From the NCBI RefSeq assembly GCF_019966575.1, contig NZ_JAINFK010000002.1:62001-126000 (forward strand): a stretch of 64,000 bases of DNA, in the 5' to 3' direction. This stretch comes from Oricola cellulosilytica (lineage in GTDB: Bacteria > Pseudomonadota > Alphaproteobacteria > Rhizobiales > Rhizobiaceae). The notes under the pieces are model-generated. The model was not told where the DNA came from and searched no databases. It was given only the letters and a program-made list of their open reading frames with translations. This document shows positions 1 to 8,930 of the stretch, one piece after another (position 1 is the first letter of the stretch; every line of letters starts with the position of its first letter). The position numbers and the translations under genes are program-made.

Positions 1-30
1 ATGACGTTAGAAAATTTAGCATAGCAGTAT

Positions 31-411
31 ATGTGGAACGTATTATTATTTATAATCGCGCTTGCAGTGCATATAGATGCGCCATTATATAAGAATTTCA
101 CGAGGCTTTCTCATGACGAATACATACGAATTGTAGTTCAAGACGAAGTCGAAAGGAGCGGCTACGGACTGGTCACAAGCGCTCGCTCTCCCCAAGAATT
201 TCTCGAAATGTATCCGGATTGCTGCAACTTCATTCGTTATGGAAACTCAATCTGGGAGCGTATAATTGGCGTTTCTGTTTCCGTGGTAGAGATGAAATAC
301 GAAAACCTGATCGCGACATTTTCCATGGGCCGTTGCGGTGTTATCCTCGACAGAATTTCGATAGAGACGGACTATAACAGAGGGCAATCGAACCGTGCCC
401 GACGCGGATAA
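31..411 (+). CDS. Hypothetical small protein with N-terminal hydrophobic segment
   Basis: A 126-residue open frame that I do not recognise. The first 15 or so residues are hydrophobic (LLFIIALAVHI) and could be a signal sequence or membrane anchor; the rest is a mixed soluble sequence with two adjacent Cys near residue 64 (DCCNF). No good Shine-Dalgarno sequence precedes the ATG. The region is noticeably more AT-rich than the rest of the window, especially its first 130 bases, which suggests acquired or relaxed DNA. It may form a pair with the next plus-strand gene. The upstream context is cut off by the window edge. Confidence 0.45.
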   Translation: MWNVLLFIIALAVHIDAPLYKNFTRLSHDEYIRIVVQDEVERSGYGLVTSARSPQEFLEMYPDCCNFIRYGNSIWERIIGVSVSVVEMKYENLIATFSMGRCGVILDRISIETDYNRGQSNRARRG

Positions 412-502
412 ATGACCCGAACCGTCGAAATGCGCCACTATTGTCTTTCCGCGGCGGCTATACGCCCCTTGAGGGCAGTCACATGAAGTCCTGATCAATC
501 TT

Positions 503-1000
503 GTGCTCCTCATTGCCGGCATTGCCTTGATTTACGTTCACCGGCGGCGCCCTTCGAGGATCATTGCCGCCCTTTTCACACTGATCGTGATAAGTGCGAT
601 CGTCTACAACGGCATCCGGAACATCGCTCCGAGAGTGGTAGACATGGCGTTTCTGGAACAAGTGGCTCGGGTAGCGTCTGAACTTGAAGGCTACGATTTC
701 GATGCTGCCAGCTTCGTTCCCGTGAAGGTGCGACCGCGGTCGTTTAAGCAAAGGGACGGCGACTTCGATGAAGTGATCAACATCACCGTCCCGCATCCCT
801 GGAACGAAGTTTGGGGCTTTACAGTGTGGATGCAGTGGTTATCGAAGGACAAGCAAGTGGTATCCGTGCTCGCAATGACAGAGGCAAGCGAGTCACGCCT
901 CTTTTCCGGCTTTACAGGGGGACCCGATACGGTGGGCCGCGGAGTGAAGTTCATGTCTGAATCCGCGCTTGAGGAGGATAGAAACGATGGTCAACAATAG
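503..1000 (+). CDS. Hypothetical membrane protein, GTG start
   Basis: A 165-residue frame of unknown function. The start must be near the GTG at 503, because an in-frame TGA lies at 470 and no ATG follows it. Residues 1-10 and about 20-38 (IIAALFTLIVISAIVYNGI) are hydrophobic and separated by HRRRPSR, giving a likely two-helix hairpin at the N-terminus. The C-terminal 120 residues look soluble. It lies 91 bases after another unrecognised small gene and converges on dnaE. No conserved motif was recognised, so no function is proposed. Confidence 0.45.
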   Translation: MLLIAGIALIYVHRRRPSRIIAALFTLIVISAIVYNGIRNIAPRVVDMAFLEQVARVASELEGYDFDAASFVPVKVRPRSFKQRDGDFDEVINITVPHPWNEVWGFTVWMQWLSKDKQVVSVLAMTEASESRLFSGFTGGPDTVGRGVKFMSESALEEDRNDGQQ

Positions 1001-1024
1001 CACGCTCAAAACGGCGCACAGATA

Positions 1025-1046
1025 CCGATCGCAAAATCGCGATCGG
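1025..1046. terminator. Inverted repeat between convergent genes
   Basis: An 8-bp perfect stem (CCGATCGC / GCGATCGG) with a 6-base loop lies between the convergent ends of the plus-strand membrane gene and dnaE. There is no clear T-tract on either side, so it is only a candidate bidirectional terminator. Confidence 0.4.
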
Positions 1047-1066
1047 CCTAAAGGCGTTCTTTCGAC

Positions 1067-4000
1067 CTAAACCAGTTCCACATCGACCACGCCGCCGATC
1101 GCCTTGATCGCGCCGGCGATAGGAGGGGAGATCTGGTAGGTATCGGGAAGTGCGATCTCGACCTCCCCCTCGCCTTCCTCCTTGATCACGATCAGGCTGA
1201 CCGGGCTGTCGCCCTTGCGTTTAAGATGCGCGGCGATGCTCTTCGCGGGGACATGATCCCGCACGAATATCCGCAGCGCGTGGTTCTGCTTGTTGGCCTC
1301 GTCGTCGAGCCGCTGCACCGTGTTGGCGCGCAGGCTGATGCCCTCCTCGCGGTTCTCGGCCGCAACGGTCAGCACGACCGACTGGCCGGGCTCCATGCGC
1401 TCCTCGTAGAGCGCCAGCGTCTCGGAAAACATGACCACCTCGAACTGCCCGGTGGCATCGGACAGCACGAAGATGCCCATCTTGTTGCCGGTCCGCGTGC
1501 GGCGGACCTGTTTCGACGCCACGGTGCCGGCAAGGCGTCCGGCCGTCGCGCCGCGCTTAACGGCCAGCGCGAAGTCCGCATATTGCTGCACCCGCATCTT
1601 TTCCAGCGTCGGTCCGTATTCGTCGAGCGGATGGGCGGAGAAATAAAAACCCAGCACCTGAAACTCCCGCATCAGCTTCTCCGGCATCGTCCACGGCTCG
1701 GTCGCCGGGAGATAGAGCCGCTCGGGCTCGACCGCGCTCGACGCGCCGAAGATATCGCCCTGCCCGCTCTCCTCGGTTTCGACGGCGCGCTGGGACAGGC
1801 CCATGATCCGGTCGAGGCCGGCGACGAGCGCGGCGCGGTCGTGGCCGAAGCAGTCGAGCGCGCCGGCCGCGATCAGTCCCTCCATGGTGCGCCGGTTGAC
1901 GACGCGCGGATCGATGCGGCCGGCAAAATCCTCGAGGCTGTCGAACGGTTTGTCGCCGCGCCGTTCGACGATGTGTTCCACCGCCGCCTCGCCGACGCCC
2001 TTGATCGCCGCAAGCGCATAGAAGATCTCGTTCTCGCCGACCTCGAAGGCGCGATACGAGGTCTGCACCGACGGCGGCTTGACCTCTATGCCGAGGCGGA
2101 TGGCGTCACGCCGGAAGTCGTTGAGCTTGTCGGCATTGGCCATGTCGTAGGTCATCGACGCTGCAAGGAACTCGACCGGATGATGCGCCTTCATGTAGGC
2201 GGTCTGGTAGGACACGATCGCATAGGCGGCGGCGTGCGACTTGTTGAAGCCGTAATCGGCGAATTTAGCCAGCAGATCGAAGATGTTGTTGGCCTGCGGC
2301 TTGGAAACGCCGCGTTCCGTCGCGCCGGCCACGAAGATGCCGCGCTGCTTTTCCATCTCGGCACGGATCTTCTTGCCCATGGCGCGGCGCAGCAGGTCAG
2401 CCTGTCCGAGCGTGTAGCCGGCCAGCTCCTGCGCGATCTGCATGACCTGCTCCTGGTAGACGATGACGCCCTGCGTCTCCTTCACCAGATGATCGATCTT
2501 GGGGTGGATCGAGGCGACCTCCTCATCGCCGTGCTTGCGCGCGTTGTAGGTCGGAATGTTCTCCATCGGACCGGGGCGATAGAGCGCAACCAAGGCGATG
2601 ATGTCCTCGATGCGGTCTGGTTTCATGCCGATCAGCGCCTTGCGCATGCCCGCCGATTCCACCTGGAACACGCCGACGACCTCGCCGCGCGACATCATCT
2701 CGTAGGTCGGCGCGTCGTCCAGCGGTATCGTCGCCAGATCGATGCCGATGCCCTTTCTGGCGACGAGATTGACCGCCATTTTCAGGACCGTCAGCGTTTT
2801 CAGCCCGAGGAAGTCGAACTTTACGAGGCCGGCATCCTCCACCTTCTTCATGTTGAACTGGGTGACCGGCATGTCGGAGCGCGGATCGCGGTACATCGGC
2901 ACGAGCCGGGACAAGGGCCGGTCACCGATTACGATACCGGCTGCGTGGGTGGAGGCGTGGCGGTAGAGGCCCTCCAGCTTCAGCGCCATATCGAGCAACT
3001 TGCCGACGATCGGCTCCTTCTGCTTTTCCTCCTCGAATTTCGGCTCGCCCTCGATGGCCTTGGCGAGGGGCGTCGGATTGGCCGGGTTGTTCGGCACTAG
3101 CTTGCACAGCCTGTCGACCTGGCCATAGGGCATCTCCAGCACCCGCCCGACGTCGCGCAGCACAGCCCTCGCCTGCAGCGTACCGAAGGTGATGATCTGG
3201 CCGACCTGCTCGCGGCCGTATCGCTCCTGCACGTAGCGGATCACCTCCTCGCGGCGTTCCTGGCAGAAGTCGATATCGAAGTCGGGCATCGACACCCGGT
3301 CCGGGTTCAGGAAGCGCTCGAACAGCAGCGAAAAGCGTAGCGGATCGACGTCGGTGATCGTCAGCGCCCACGCGACCAGCGAACCTGCGCCAGAACCGCG
3401 GCCCGGCCCGACGGGGATATCCTGCGCCTTGGCCCACTTGATGAAGTCGGCGACGATCAGGAAGTAGCCCGGAAACTGCATCCTCTCGATGACGCCGAGT
3501 TCGTATTCAAGGCGTTCGTCGTAGTCGCCGCGCCCGTATCCGTCGCTCATGCCCTGTTCGGCGAGACGCTTGTCGAGGCCCTCGCGCGCCTGACGGCGTA
3601 GTTCTGCGGCTTCGGCGGCGACCGCCTCATCGGGGGTCGCATCCTTGGCGGCGGCGGCAAAGCGCGGCAGGATCGGCTTGCGATTTTGCGGGAAGTAGGA
3701 ACAGCGGCGAGCGATCTCGACCGTGTTTTCGACCGCTTCCGGCAGATCGGCAAACAACGCCACCATGTCGGCAGCGGGTTTCAGCCAGTGATCGGGTGTC
3801 AACTGGCGGCGGTCATCTATGGAAATCAGCGTGCCTTCGGCAATCGCGATCAGTGCATCGTGCGCCTCGTAATCCTCCGGCTTCAGGAAGAAGGCCTCGT
3901 TGGTCGCGACCAGCGGGAGTTCGTGCCGGTAGGCCAGTTCCACGCCCTGCTGCTCGACCATGCGGCTATAACCCTTGTGGCGCTGCAGTTCGACATAGAG

Positions 4001-4564
4001 GCGGTCGCCAAAAAGCGATTTCAGAAGCTCCAGCCTTCTTTCAGCGAGTCCCGCATGCCCGTCGGCGAGCATCCGCCCGATCGGGCCGCGCGGTCCACCG
4101 GTAAGGCAGATGATTCCCCCCGACCGCTCGCGAACCCAGCCGGGCACGATCTGGGCCCGCGCGCCGTCGGAGGACGACAGGTAGGACTGGCTTACGAGTT
4201 CGACGAGGTTGGCGTAGCCTTCCTCCGTCGCCGCGATCAGCACCACCGCCTCGCCGGACTGCGCGGCGGGCGCCTTGGCATTGCCGGACTTCGGTGAGGC
4301 GAGTTCGCCGTCGAAAACGAGGTCGAGCTGACAGCCCACGATCGGCTGGATGCCGGCTCCGACTGCCTTCTGCGCGAATTCCAATGCGCCGAACAGGTTC
4401 GCCGTGTCGGCCACGCCGATAGCGGGCATGGCGTTCGTCTCGGCGAACCCGATGACCTTGGCGAGAGGAAGCGCTCCCTCAAGCAGCGAGTAGGCCGAAT
4501 GCACCCGCAGGTGGATGAAACCGGGCGATATCAGTTCAGGTGGAGTTGCGTCGTGGTCGGACAT
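1067..4564 (-). CDS. dnaE: DNA polymerase III alpha subunit
   Basis: Replicative DNA polymerase (C family) catalytic subunit, 1165 residues, the normal length for DnaE1. The N-terminal PHP domain starts at about residue 18 (HLRVHSAYSLLEG). The palm domain has the paired acidic motif PDFDIDF at about residues 424-430, followed by CQERREEVIRYV, and a GPGRGSGAGSLVAW motif lies shortly before it. The helix-hairpin-helix and OB-fold regions follow in the C-terminal 350 residues. The catalytic acids are intact. The SD is GGAAG six bases before the ATG. It is the last gene of the long minus-strand run and lies 146 bases downstream of a LexA-controlled 28-codon gene with no clear terminator between, so some SOS read-through into dnaE is possible. 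It is replicative DnaE rather than the error-prone DnaE2/ImuC, whose imuA-imuB partners are absent. Confidence 0.97.
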   Translation of the reverse strand: MSDHDATPPELISPGFIHLRVHSAYSLLEGALPLAKVIGFAETNAMPAIGVADTANLFGALEFAQKAVGAGIQPIVGCQLDLVFDGELASPKSGNAKAPAAQSGEAVVLIAATEEGYANLVELVSQSYLSSSDGARAQIVPGWVRERSGGIICLTGGPRGPIGRMLADGHAGLAERRLELLKSLFGDRLYVELQRHKGYSRMVEQQGVELAYRHELPLVATNEAFFLKPEDYEAHDALIAIAEGTLISIDDRRQLTPDHWLKPAADMVALFADLPEAVENTVEIARRCSYFPQNRKPILPRFAAAAKDATPDEAVAAEAAELRRQAREGLDKRLAEQGMSDGYGRGDYDERLEYELGVIERMQFPGYFLIVADFIKWAKAQDIPVGPGRGSGAGSLVAWALTITDVDPLRFSLLFERFLNPDRVSMPDFDIDFCQERREEVIRYVQERYGREQVGQIITFGTLQARAVLRDVGRVLEMPYGQVDRLCKLVPNNPANPTPLAKAIEGEPKFEEEKQKEPIVGKLLDMALKLEGLYRHASTHAAGIVIGDRPLSRLVPMYRDPRSDMPVTQFNMKKVEDAGLVKFDFLGLKTLTVLKMAVNLVARKGIGIDLATIPLDDAPTYEMMSRGEVVGVFQVESAGMRKALIGMKPDRIEDIIALVALYRPGPMENIPTYNARKHGDEEVASIHPKIDHLVKETQGVIVYQEQVMQIAQELAGYTLGQADLLRRAMGKKIRAEMEKQRGIFVAGATERGVSKPQANNIFDLLAKFADYGFNKSHAAAYAIVSYQTAYMKAHHPVEFLAASMTYDMANADKLNDFRRDAIRLGIEVKPPSVQTSYRAFEVGENEIFYALAAIKGVGEAAVEHIVERRGDKPFDSLEDFAGRIDPRVVNRRTMEGLIAAGALDCFGHDRAALVAGLDRIMGLSQRAVETEESGQGDIFGASSAVEPERLYLPATEPWTMPEKLMREFQVLGFYFSAHPLDEYGPTLEKMRVQQYADFALAVKRGATAGRLAGTVASKQVRRTRTGNKMGIFVLSDATGQFEVVMFSETLALYEERMEPGQSVVLTVAAENREEGISLRANTVQRLDDEANKQNHALRIFVRDHVPAKSIAAHLKRKGDSPVSLIVIKEEGEGEVEIALPDTYQISPPIAGAIKAIGGVVDVELV

Positions 4565-4665
4565 CCGGCTTCCATGCTGACGAAATTGGAGTCGGTGCCG
4601 AGCCGGAAACCCGGGTACGGCACTGCCCCACTATGCGAGCGGCAGGGCCTGTCGTCCAGCAATGC

Positions 4666-4693
4666 GGGGAGCGATCCCCAGGGAACAATTCCC
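4666..4693. other. Tandem short hairpins in the dnaE leader
   Basis: Two adjacent small inverted repeats, GGGGA-gcga-TCCCC (4666-4679) and GGGAA-caa-TTCCC (4681-4693), lie between the 28-codon gene and dnaE. Neither has a T-tract. They would form in the transcript leading into dnaE and could mark a processing or attenuation point. Confidence 0.35.
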
Positions 4694-4710
4694 GGCCGCG
4701 CGGGGAGACC

Positions 4711-4797
4711 TCATAAGGCGTTCAGGCAGATCGAGAAGGTCGCGACGAACGCCGCAATGGAAACGAAAGAGGCGATGTCGCGGGCAAATGCAGGCAT
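4711..4797 (-). CDS. SOS-controlled 28-residue membrane peptide (SidA-like candidate)
   Basis: A 28-codon frame on the minus strand, starting MPAFARDIASF and ending ICLNAL, stop TGA. A strong SD (AAGGAG) lies 8 bases before the ATG, and a sigma70-like promoter carrying a LexA box lies 36 bases upstream. The peptide has a short polar/charged N-terminus (R6, D7) followed by one hydrophobic helix from about residue 8 to the end, so it should insert in the inner membrane. Caulobacter SidA is a known 29-residue LexA-regulated inner-membrane peptide that blocks division through the FtsW/FtsN machinery. Size, membrane helix and LexA control match that class, but I cannot show sequence homology, so the function is inference. 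It sits between lolD and dnaE. Confidence 0.7.
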   Translation of the reverse strand: MPAFARDIASFVSIAAFVATFSICLNAL

Positions 4798-4828
4798 AAA
4801 CCGGGCTCCTTGTTTTGTGTATGCACTC

Positions 4829-4857
4829 TTTATGTTCTATTTTTGTTCTTTTATCAA
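4829..4857 (-). promoter_or_regulatory. Promoter of the 28-codon SOS gene
   Basis: Reading on the minus strand there is a TTGATA -35 (4857-4852), a 17-base spacer and a CATAAA -10 (4834-4829). The start codon of the 28-codon gene is 32 bases beyond the -10. The spacer is AT-rich and contains the LexA box, so repressor binding would block RNA polymerase directly. Confidence 0.65.
4834..4848 (-). promoter_or_regulatory. LexA (SOS) box
   Basis: GTTC (4834-4837), 7 bases, GTTC (4845-4848): an exact match to the alphaproteobacterial LexA direct-repeat operator GTTC-N7-GTTC. It fills most of the spacer of the promoter for the 28-codon gene, which is the expected position for a repressor site. Confidence 0.8.
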
Positions 4858-4922
4858 GTCCAGGAGAGCGCGCGTCCGAGGGGAGCCGAAAACGCGGTTA
4901 ACGGTAGGTAAAAGGAGTAACG

Positions 4923-5612
4923 TCAGACCGCGACGACGCGGCCTTCGGCGAGCGTGACCACCCGGTCCATGCGCTCGGCAAGCGCGTGATTGTGGGTGGC
5001 GACGAGGGCGGCGAGGCCCGACTGGCGTGCCAGAGCCGATAGCGCCTCGAACACGTAGCCGGACGTCTCCGGATCGAGATTGCCCGTCGGCTCGTCGGCG
5101 AGCAGGACCAGGGGTGCATTGGCAACGGCGCGGGCGATCGCTACCCGCTGCTGCTCACCGCCGGACAGTTCCGCAGGGCGGTGCGCCGCCCTCGGTCCGA
5201 TACGCATATAGTCGAGCAATTGCTGAGCCCGCTCAGCGGCCTTGCCTCTGGAGAGTCCGCGGATCATCTGCGGAATCATCACGTTCTCGAGCGCGCTGAA
5301 CTCCGGCAGCAAATGGTGGAACTGGTAAACGAACCCGACATCGTTGCGGCGGCGGGCCGTCCGCTCGCCGTCCGACATCGTGCCGCACGCAGTGCCGTTG
5401 ATAAACACCTCGCCGCCATCGGGCCGCTCAAGCAGGCCGGCGGTGTGGAGCAGGGTCGATTTGCCGGCCCCCGACGGGGCTACCAGCGCCACCATCTCGC
5501 CTTCGCGCAATTCGAAATCGGCGCCCTTCAGGATCTGCAGCGTGTGGTTCGCCTCGTTATAGGCGCGATCAACGCCTCTGAGACGCAAAACAGTCTTCCG
5601 GTCGGCCATCAT
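4923..5612 (-). CDS. lolD: Lipoprotein-releasing ABC transporter ATPase
   Basis: ATPase of the LolCDE-type complex that extracts outer-membrane lipoproteins from the inner membrane and hands them to LolA. It has 229 residues, the usual LolD length. Walker A is APSGAGKST (about residues 48-56), the ABC signature is LSGGEQQR, Walker B is [13 protein letters not shown], and the switch His is in VATHNH. Its ATG overlaps the stop of the permease gene (ATGA at 5612-5609), so the two are translationally coupled. The first Walker A residue is Ala rather than the more usual Gly, which is tolerated in the family. Confidence 0.93.
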   Translation of the reverse strand: MMADRKTVLRLRGVDRAYNEANHTLQILKGADFELREGEMVALVAPSGAGKSTLLHTAGLLERPDGGEVFINGTACGTMSDGERTARRRNDVGFVYQFHHLLPEFSALENVMIPQMIRGLSRGKAAERAQQLLDYMRIGPRAAHRPAELSGGEQQRVAIARAVANAPLVLLADEPTGNLDPETSGYVFEALSALARQSGLAALVATHNHALAERMDRVVTLAEGRVVAV

Positions 5613-6925
5613 TCGTACCTCAGCGCCTCGACCGGATCGAGCTTGGCGGCGCGCCAGGCCGGAAGAATGGCCGCCAACAGCGACAGCGTAAGCGACAGCA
5701 ACACGACAGAGGCGGTCTCGTACACGTTCAACTTCGCCGGTATCTCGGACAGGAAGCGTATGGTTGGATCCCAGACATCCGATCCGGACACCCAGTTCAC
5801 GAAGCGCTGGATATAGCGGATATTCAGACAGAACAGCACGCCCAGCACCAGTCCGGACACTGTGCCGACAAAGCCGACGCCGACGCCCGCCATGATGAAG
5901 ATGCGCATAACAGACGCCTGGGTCGCGCCCATGGTGCGCAGGATGGCCACACCCCGCGCCTTTTCCTTCACCATCATGATCAGGCTGGCGACAATGTTGA
6001 GCGATGCGACCAGCACCACGATCGACAGGATCAGGAACATGGCGTTGCGCTCGATCAGCAGCGCGGAGAAAAACGCCTGATTGCGTTGCCGCCAGTCGCT
6101 CACATACATCGGCCGGTCCCCCGCCTCCTCGATCAGCGGACGGTAGTGGTCGACCGCATCCGGGTCGTCTACGAATATCTCAATGAGCTGGGCTACGCCT
6201 TCGGTGTTGAAATAGAGCTGTGCCTCTTCGAGCGGCATGAAAATGACTGAGCGGTCGTACTCCGACATGCCCATCTCGAAAATCGCGCGGACCGGATAGG
6301 ACTTCACCCGCGGAGTCGTCCCGAATGGCGTGACGTCGCCCTCCGGCGAGATCACCTTGATGAGGTCCCCGACGGCAAGGCCCAGATCCTGCGCCATGCG
6401 CGTGCCGATCGCCACACCGTCGCCGGTCAGGTAGGTTTCAAGCGAACCGTGCTGAATGTTCCCGGAGACGGAGTCCAGGTTGACGAAATCCTCGCCGCGC
6501 ACGCCACGCACCAGGACACCGGATCCGGCACCGACATTGCCGGTCGCCAGAGCCTGCCCCTCGACAATCGGCATCACCATGCGCACGCCCGGAACGGTGG
6601 TGACGCGCGCCGAAAGCTCTTCGTAGTCGTCGAGCGGACGGTCGATCGCGGAAATCATGAGATGGCCGTTCAGGCCAAGGATCCGGTCCAGAAGTTCGGC
6701 CCGGAAGCCGTTCATCACCGCCATGACGATGATTAGCGCCGCAACGCCCAAGGTAACGCCGATGAGCGAGATGATCGTCACGATGGAGACGGCAGCTTCC
6801 TTGCGGCGCGGACGCAGATAGCGCCACGCTACGAGCCTCTCGAAGGCCGAGAACGAACCGGCGGATCCGTTCCGGTCATCCCGCACATTCGACGCCGGGG
6901 CTTTGGTATCGGTTATGCTGGCCAC
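5609..6925 (-). CDS. lolC: Lipoprotein-releasing system transmembrane protein (LolC/LolE family)
   Basis: Permease subunit of the lipoprotein release transporter, 438 residues. One N-terminal membrane helix (about residues 48-72, [20 protein letters not shown]) is followed by a large periplasmic MacB-like domain, then three C-terminal helices in an FtsX-type fold. It ends [10 protein letters not shown], the typical C-terminus of the family. Only one permease gene is present next to lolD, so the complex may use a homodimer or have a second subunit elsewhere. It lies 3 bases after proS and overlaps lolD. Confidence 0.9.
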   Translation of the reverse strand: MASITDTKAPASNVRDDRNGSAGSFSAFERLVAWRYLRPRRKEAAVSIVTIISLIGVTLGVAALIIVMAVMNGFRAELLDRILGLNGHLMISAIDRPLDDYEELSARVTTVPGVRMVMPIVEGQALATGNVGAGSGVLVRGVRGEDFVNLDSVSGNIQHGSLETYLTGDGVAIGTRMAQDLGLAVGDLIKVISPEGDVTPFGTTPRVKSYPVRAIFEMGMSEYDRSVIFMPLEEAQLYFNTEGVAQLIEIFVDDPDAVDHYRPLIEEAGDRPMYVSDWRQRNQAFFSALLIERNAMFLILSIVVLVASLNIVASLIMMVKEKARGVAILRTMGATQASVMRIFIMAGVGVGFVGTVSGLVLGVLFCLNIRYIQRFVNWVSGSDVWDPTIRFLSEIPAKLNVYETASVVLLSLTLSLLAAILPAWRAAKLDPVEALRYE

Positions 6926-6928
6926 CCG

Positions 6929-8257
6929 TCACGCCCCTCCGACGATGCGGTGCACCGCAGTGTCGATGGACAGTTCCTGTTTGTCGCCGGTTCTGCGATT
7001 CTTGATCTCCACGACATCGGAAGCGACGCCGCGCGGGCCAACGACGACCTGCCAGGGAAGTCCGATCAGGTCCATGGCGGCAAACTTCGCGCCGGCGCGC
7101 TGATCGGTGTCATCCATCAATGGGTCGATGCCCGCGTTCGACAGCTTCTCGTAGATGCTGTCGGAGAACTCGTCGCATCCCCGATCGCCGGGTTTCATGT
7201 TCACGATTGCCGCTCCGAACGGGGCAACACTTTCAGGCCAGATGATTCCATTGTCGTCATGGGAGGCTTCGATAATGGCCGCGATAAGGCGTGTCGGACC
7301 GATCCCGTAGGATCCCATAGAGACCGGATGCTGCTTGCCGTCCGGGCCGGTGACCGTCGCGCCCATCGGCTCGGAATATTTCGTACCGAAATGAAAGATG
7401 TGGCCGACTTCGATGCCGCGCGCCGAGAGACGGTCTGACTCATCCGTCTTCGACCAGTCTGACTCATCATGCATTTCGTCGGTCGCAGCGTAGGGAGTCG
7501 TCCACTTCTCAACGATGGAAGCCATCTCCTCGTCGTTCCGGAAGTCGACGTCAATTCCGGGGACTTCCATGTCGAGATATGCCCTGTCACAAAACACCTG
7601 GCTTTCGCCTGTCTCCGCGAGGATGATGAATTCGTGACTGAGATCCCCACCGATTGGGCCGGTATCCGCGCGCATCGGTATCGACTTCAGGCCCAGGCGT
7701 TCGAAAGTCCGCAGATAAGCAACAAACATCCGGTTGTAAGCTGCCTTCGCACCCTCGTAGTCGAGGTCGAACGAATAGGCGTCCTTCATCAGAAATTCAC
7801 GACCGCGCATCACGCCGAAGCGCGGGCGCACCTCGTCCCGGAACTTCCACTGGATATGGTAGAGATTAAGGGGAAGGTCCTTGTAGGACTTCACGTAGGA
7901 CCGGAAAATGTCGGTCACCATCTCCTCATTGGTCGGACCGTAAAGCAGGTCACGCTCATGGCGGTCGGTGATGCGCAGCATCTCCTTGCCATAGTCGTCG
8001 TAGCGGCTGCTTTCGCGCCAGAGATCGGCGGGCTGGATCGTCGGCATCAGGATTTCAATCGCGCCCGAGCGGTTCTGCTCCTCGCGAATGACGCGGCACA
8101 CGTTTTCCAGAACTCTCAGGCCGAGCGGCAGCAAAGAATATATGCCGGCGGCCTGCTGGCGGATCATTCCCGCGCGCAGCATGAGGCGATGGGAAACGAT
8201 TTCCGCTTCCTTTGGGTTTTCTTTGAGAAGCGGTAAAAAATAACGCGAGAGACGCAT
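6929..8257 (-). CDS. proS: Prolyl-tRNA synthetase (short alphaproteobacterial type)
   Basis: Class II aminoacyl-tRNA synthetase that charges tRNA-Pro. From the ATG at 8257 ([15 protein letters not shown]) the product is 442 residues, matching the short ProS type that lacks the large editing insertion of the E. coli enzyme. Motif 2 is seen as [17 protein letters not shown] and motif 3 as [16 protein letters not shown]. The C-terminal anticodon-binding domain starts near IVNMKPGD. The frame extends 29 codons further upstream, but those residues are not typical and the family start is MRLSRYF. It heads the proS-lolC-lolD run. Confidence 0.95.
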   Translation of the reverse strand: MRLSRYFLPLLKENPKEAEIVSHRLMLRAGMIRQQAAGIYSLLPLGLRVLENVCRVIREEQNRSGAIEILMPTIQPADLWRESSRYDDYGKEMLRITDRHERDLLYGPTNEEMVTDIFRSYVKSYKDLPLNLYHIQWKFRDEVRPRFGVMRGREFLMKDAYSFDLDYEGAKAAYNRMFVAYLRTFERLGLKSIPMRADTGPIGGDLSHEFIILAETGESQVFCDRAYLDMEVPGIDVDFRNDEEMASIVEKWTTPYAATDEMHDESDWSKTDESDRLSARGIEVGHIFHFGTKYSEPMGATVTGPDGKQHPVSMGSYGIGPTRLIAAIIEASHDDNGIIWPESVAPFGAAIVNMKPGDRGCDEFSDSIYEKLSNAGIDPLMDDTDQRAGAKFAAMDLIGLPWQVVVGPRGVASDVVEIKNRRTGDKQELSIDTAVHRIVGGA

Positions 8258-8593
8258 GGCAATTTCCAGAGAACAAATCGGGCGAACCGGAATCAGAAGG
8301 CATACCGGCCTGACGGAGCCGTACATAGACCGCCTCACCTTCATTGGAAAGAAAAACGCTCGCTCGGCACCTCCAGAGCGTTTTGCGCCTCTCCAGTGTA
8401 ATCATTTTCTCACGTTACGTTATTTTTTAATGACAAGAGCCTCAACCGTTGCTAGGAAAGGCTCCCGGCACGTGACGTGAGAGCCGAACGTGTTGGAGAA
8501 TGCGGCCAAAGTCTTGGGAGGATTGGATTTTCCGCGCCTGTTTCATGGCAGCGACGTTACGGAGGTAGCGTATGAAAATCGGGCCGATTCATG
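8258..8593. other. Intergenic region with a possible plus-strand small RNA
   Basis: About 340 bases without a convincing gene. On the minus strand, TTGAGG-17-TAACGT in the AT-rich part (about 8402-8440) is a weak proS promoter candidate. On the plus strand the region runs into a strong intrinsic terminator although no plus-strand gene precedes it, so an untranslated RNA of roughly 100-200 nt could end there. GGCTC/GAGCC complementarity near 8460-8485 would give a 5' hairpin. I see no clear plus-strand promoter. Confidence 0.3.
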
Positions 8594-8625
8594 AGTGGCA
8601 GGGCTTCAACCCTGCCACTTTTTTT
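8594..8625 (+). terminator. Strong intrinsic terminator, plus strand
   Basis: A perfect 10-bp stem AGTGGCAGGG / CCCTGCCACT with a 6-base loop is followed by seven T. The minus strand lacks a T-tract, so it acts on plus-strand transcription, where no annotated gene precedes it. Confidence 0.8.
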
Positions 8626-8654
8626 GGGCCGGATGGGGCGGAACCGATGGGCTC

Positions 8655-8930
8655 TCAGTCAAACCGCGGCACGATGCGGGGGATGTCATCGACGCCATAC
8701 CCCAAGGTAACCGTGACCAGGTAGAATAGTCCGAACAGAACGAGCGAGATCGCGGTGGTCAGCAGCATCTTGCGCAACAGTGCCGGGCGAGTCGGCGCGC
8801 CGTGTTCGGTCCCAAGCGTGACATCGTCATCTTCGACCTGGCTCCGCACACCGAGCGGAAGTGTCGTGAACAGCACGACCCACCAGATGATGAAGAAGAT
8901 GGCAAAGGCGGAGATCAGGTTCATGGTCAC
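8655..8930 (-). CDS. DUF1467 family membrane protein
   Basis: A 91-residue protein with two membrane helices: residues about 4-28 (LISAFAIFFIIWWVVLF) and 55-75 (LLTTAISLVLFGLFYLV). The N-terminus with LPLGVRSQ after the first helix is the hallmark of the DUF1467 family, common in Alphaproteobacteria and of unknown function. Its start overlaps the stop of the methylmalonyl-CoA epimerase gene by 4 bases. The adjacent mce and rnj genes suggest co-transcription rather than a shared pathway. Confidence 0.85.
   Translation of the reverse strand: MTMNLISAFAIFFIIWWVVLFTTLPLGVRSQVEDDDVTLGTEHGAPTRPALLRKMLLTTAISLVLFGLFYLVTVTLGYGVDDIPRIVPRFD

Noticed and set aside
1226-3100. A 624-codon open frame antisense to dnaE
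   Set aside because: It lies fully inside dnaE on the opposite strand, has an Arg/His/Asp-rich composition typical of GC-rich antisense frames, and shows no domain.
4893-4915. CtrA-like site (TTAA, 7 bases, TAAA) near the lolD stop
   Set aside because: It is an imperfect match, about 100 bases from the nearest start codon, and downstream of lolD; it may be chance.
8572-8718. Short frame starting ATGAAAATC after GGAGG
   Set aside because: Despite a good SD it runs straight through the strong terminator and into antisense of the DUF1467 gene.
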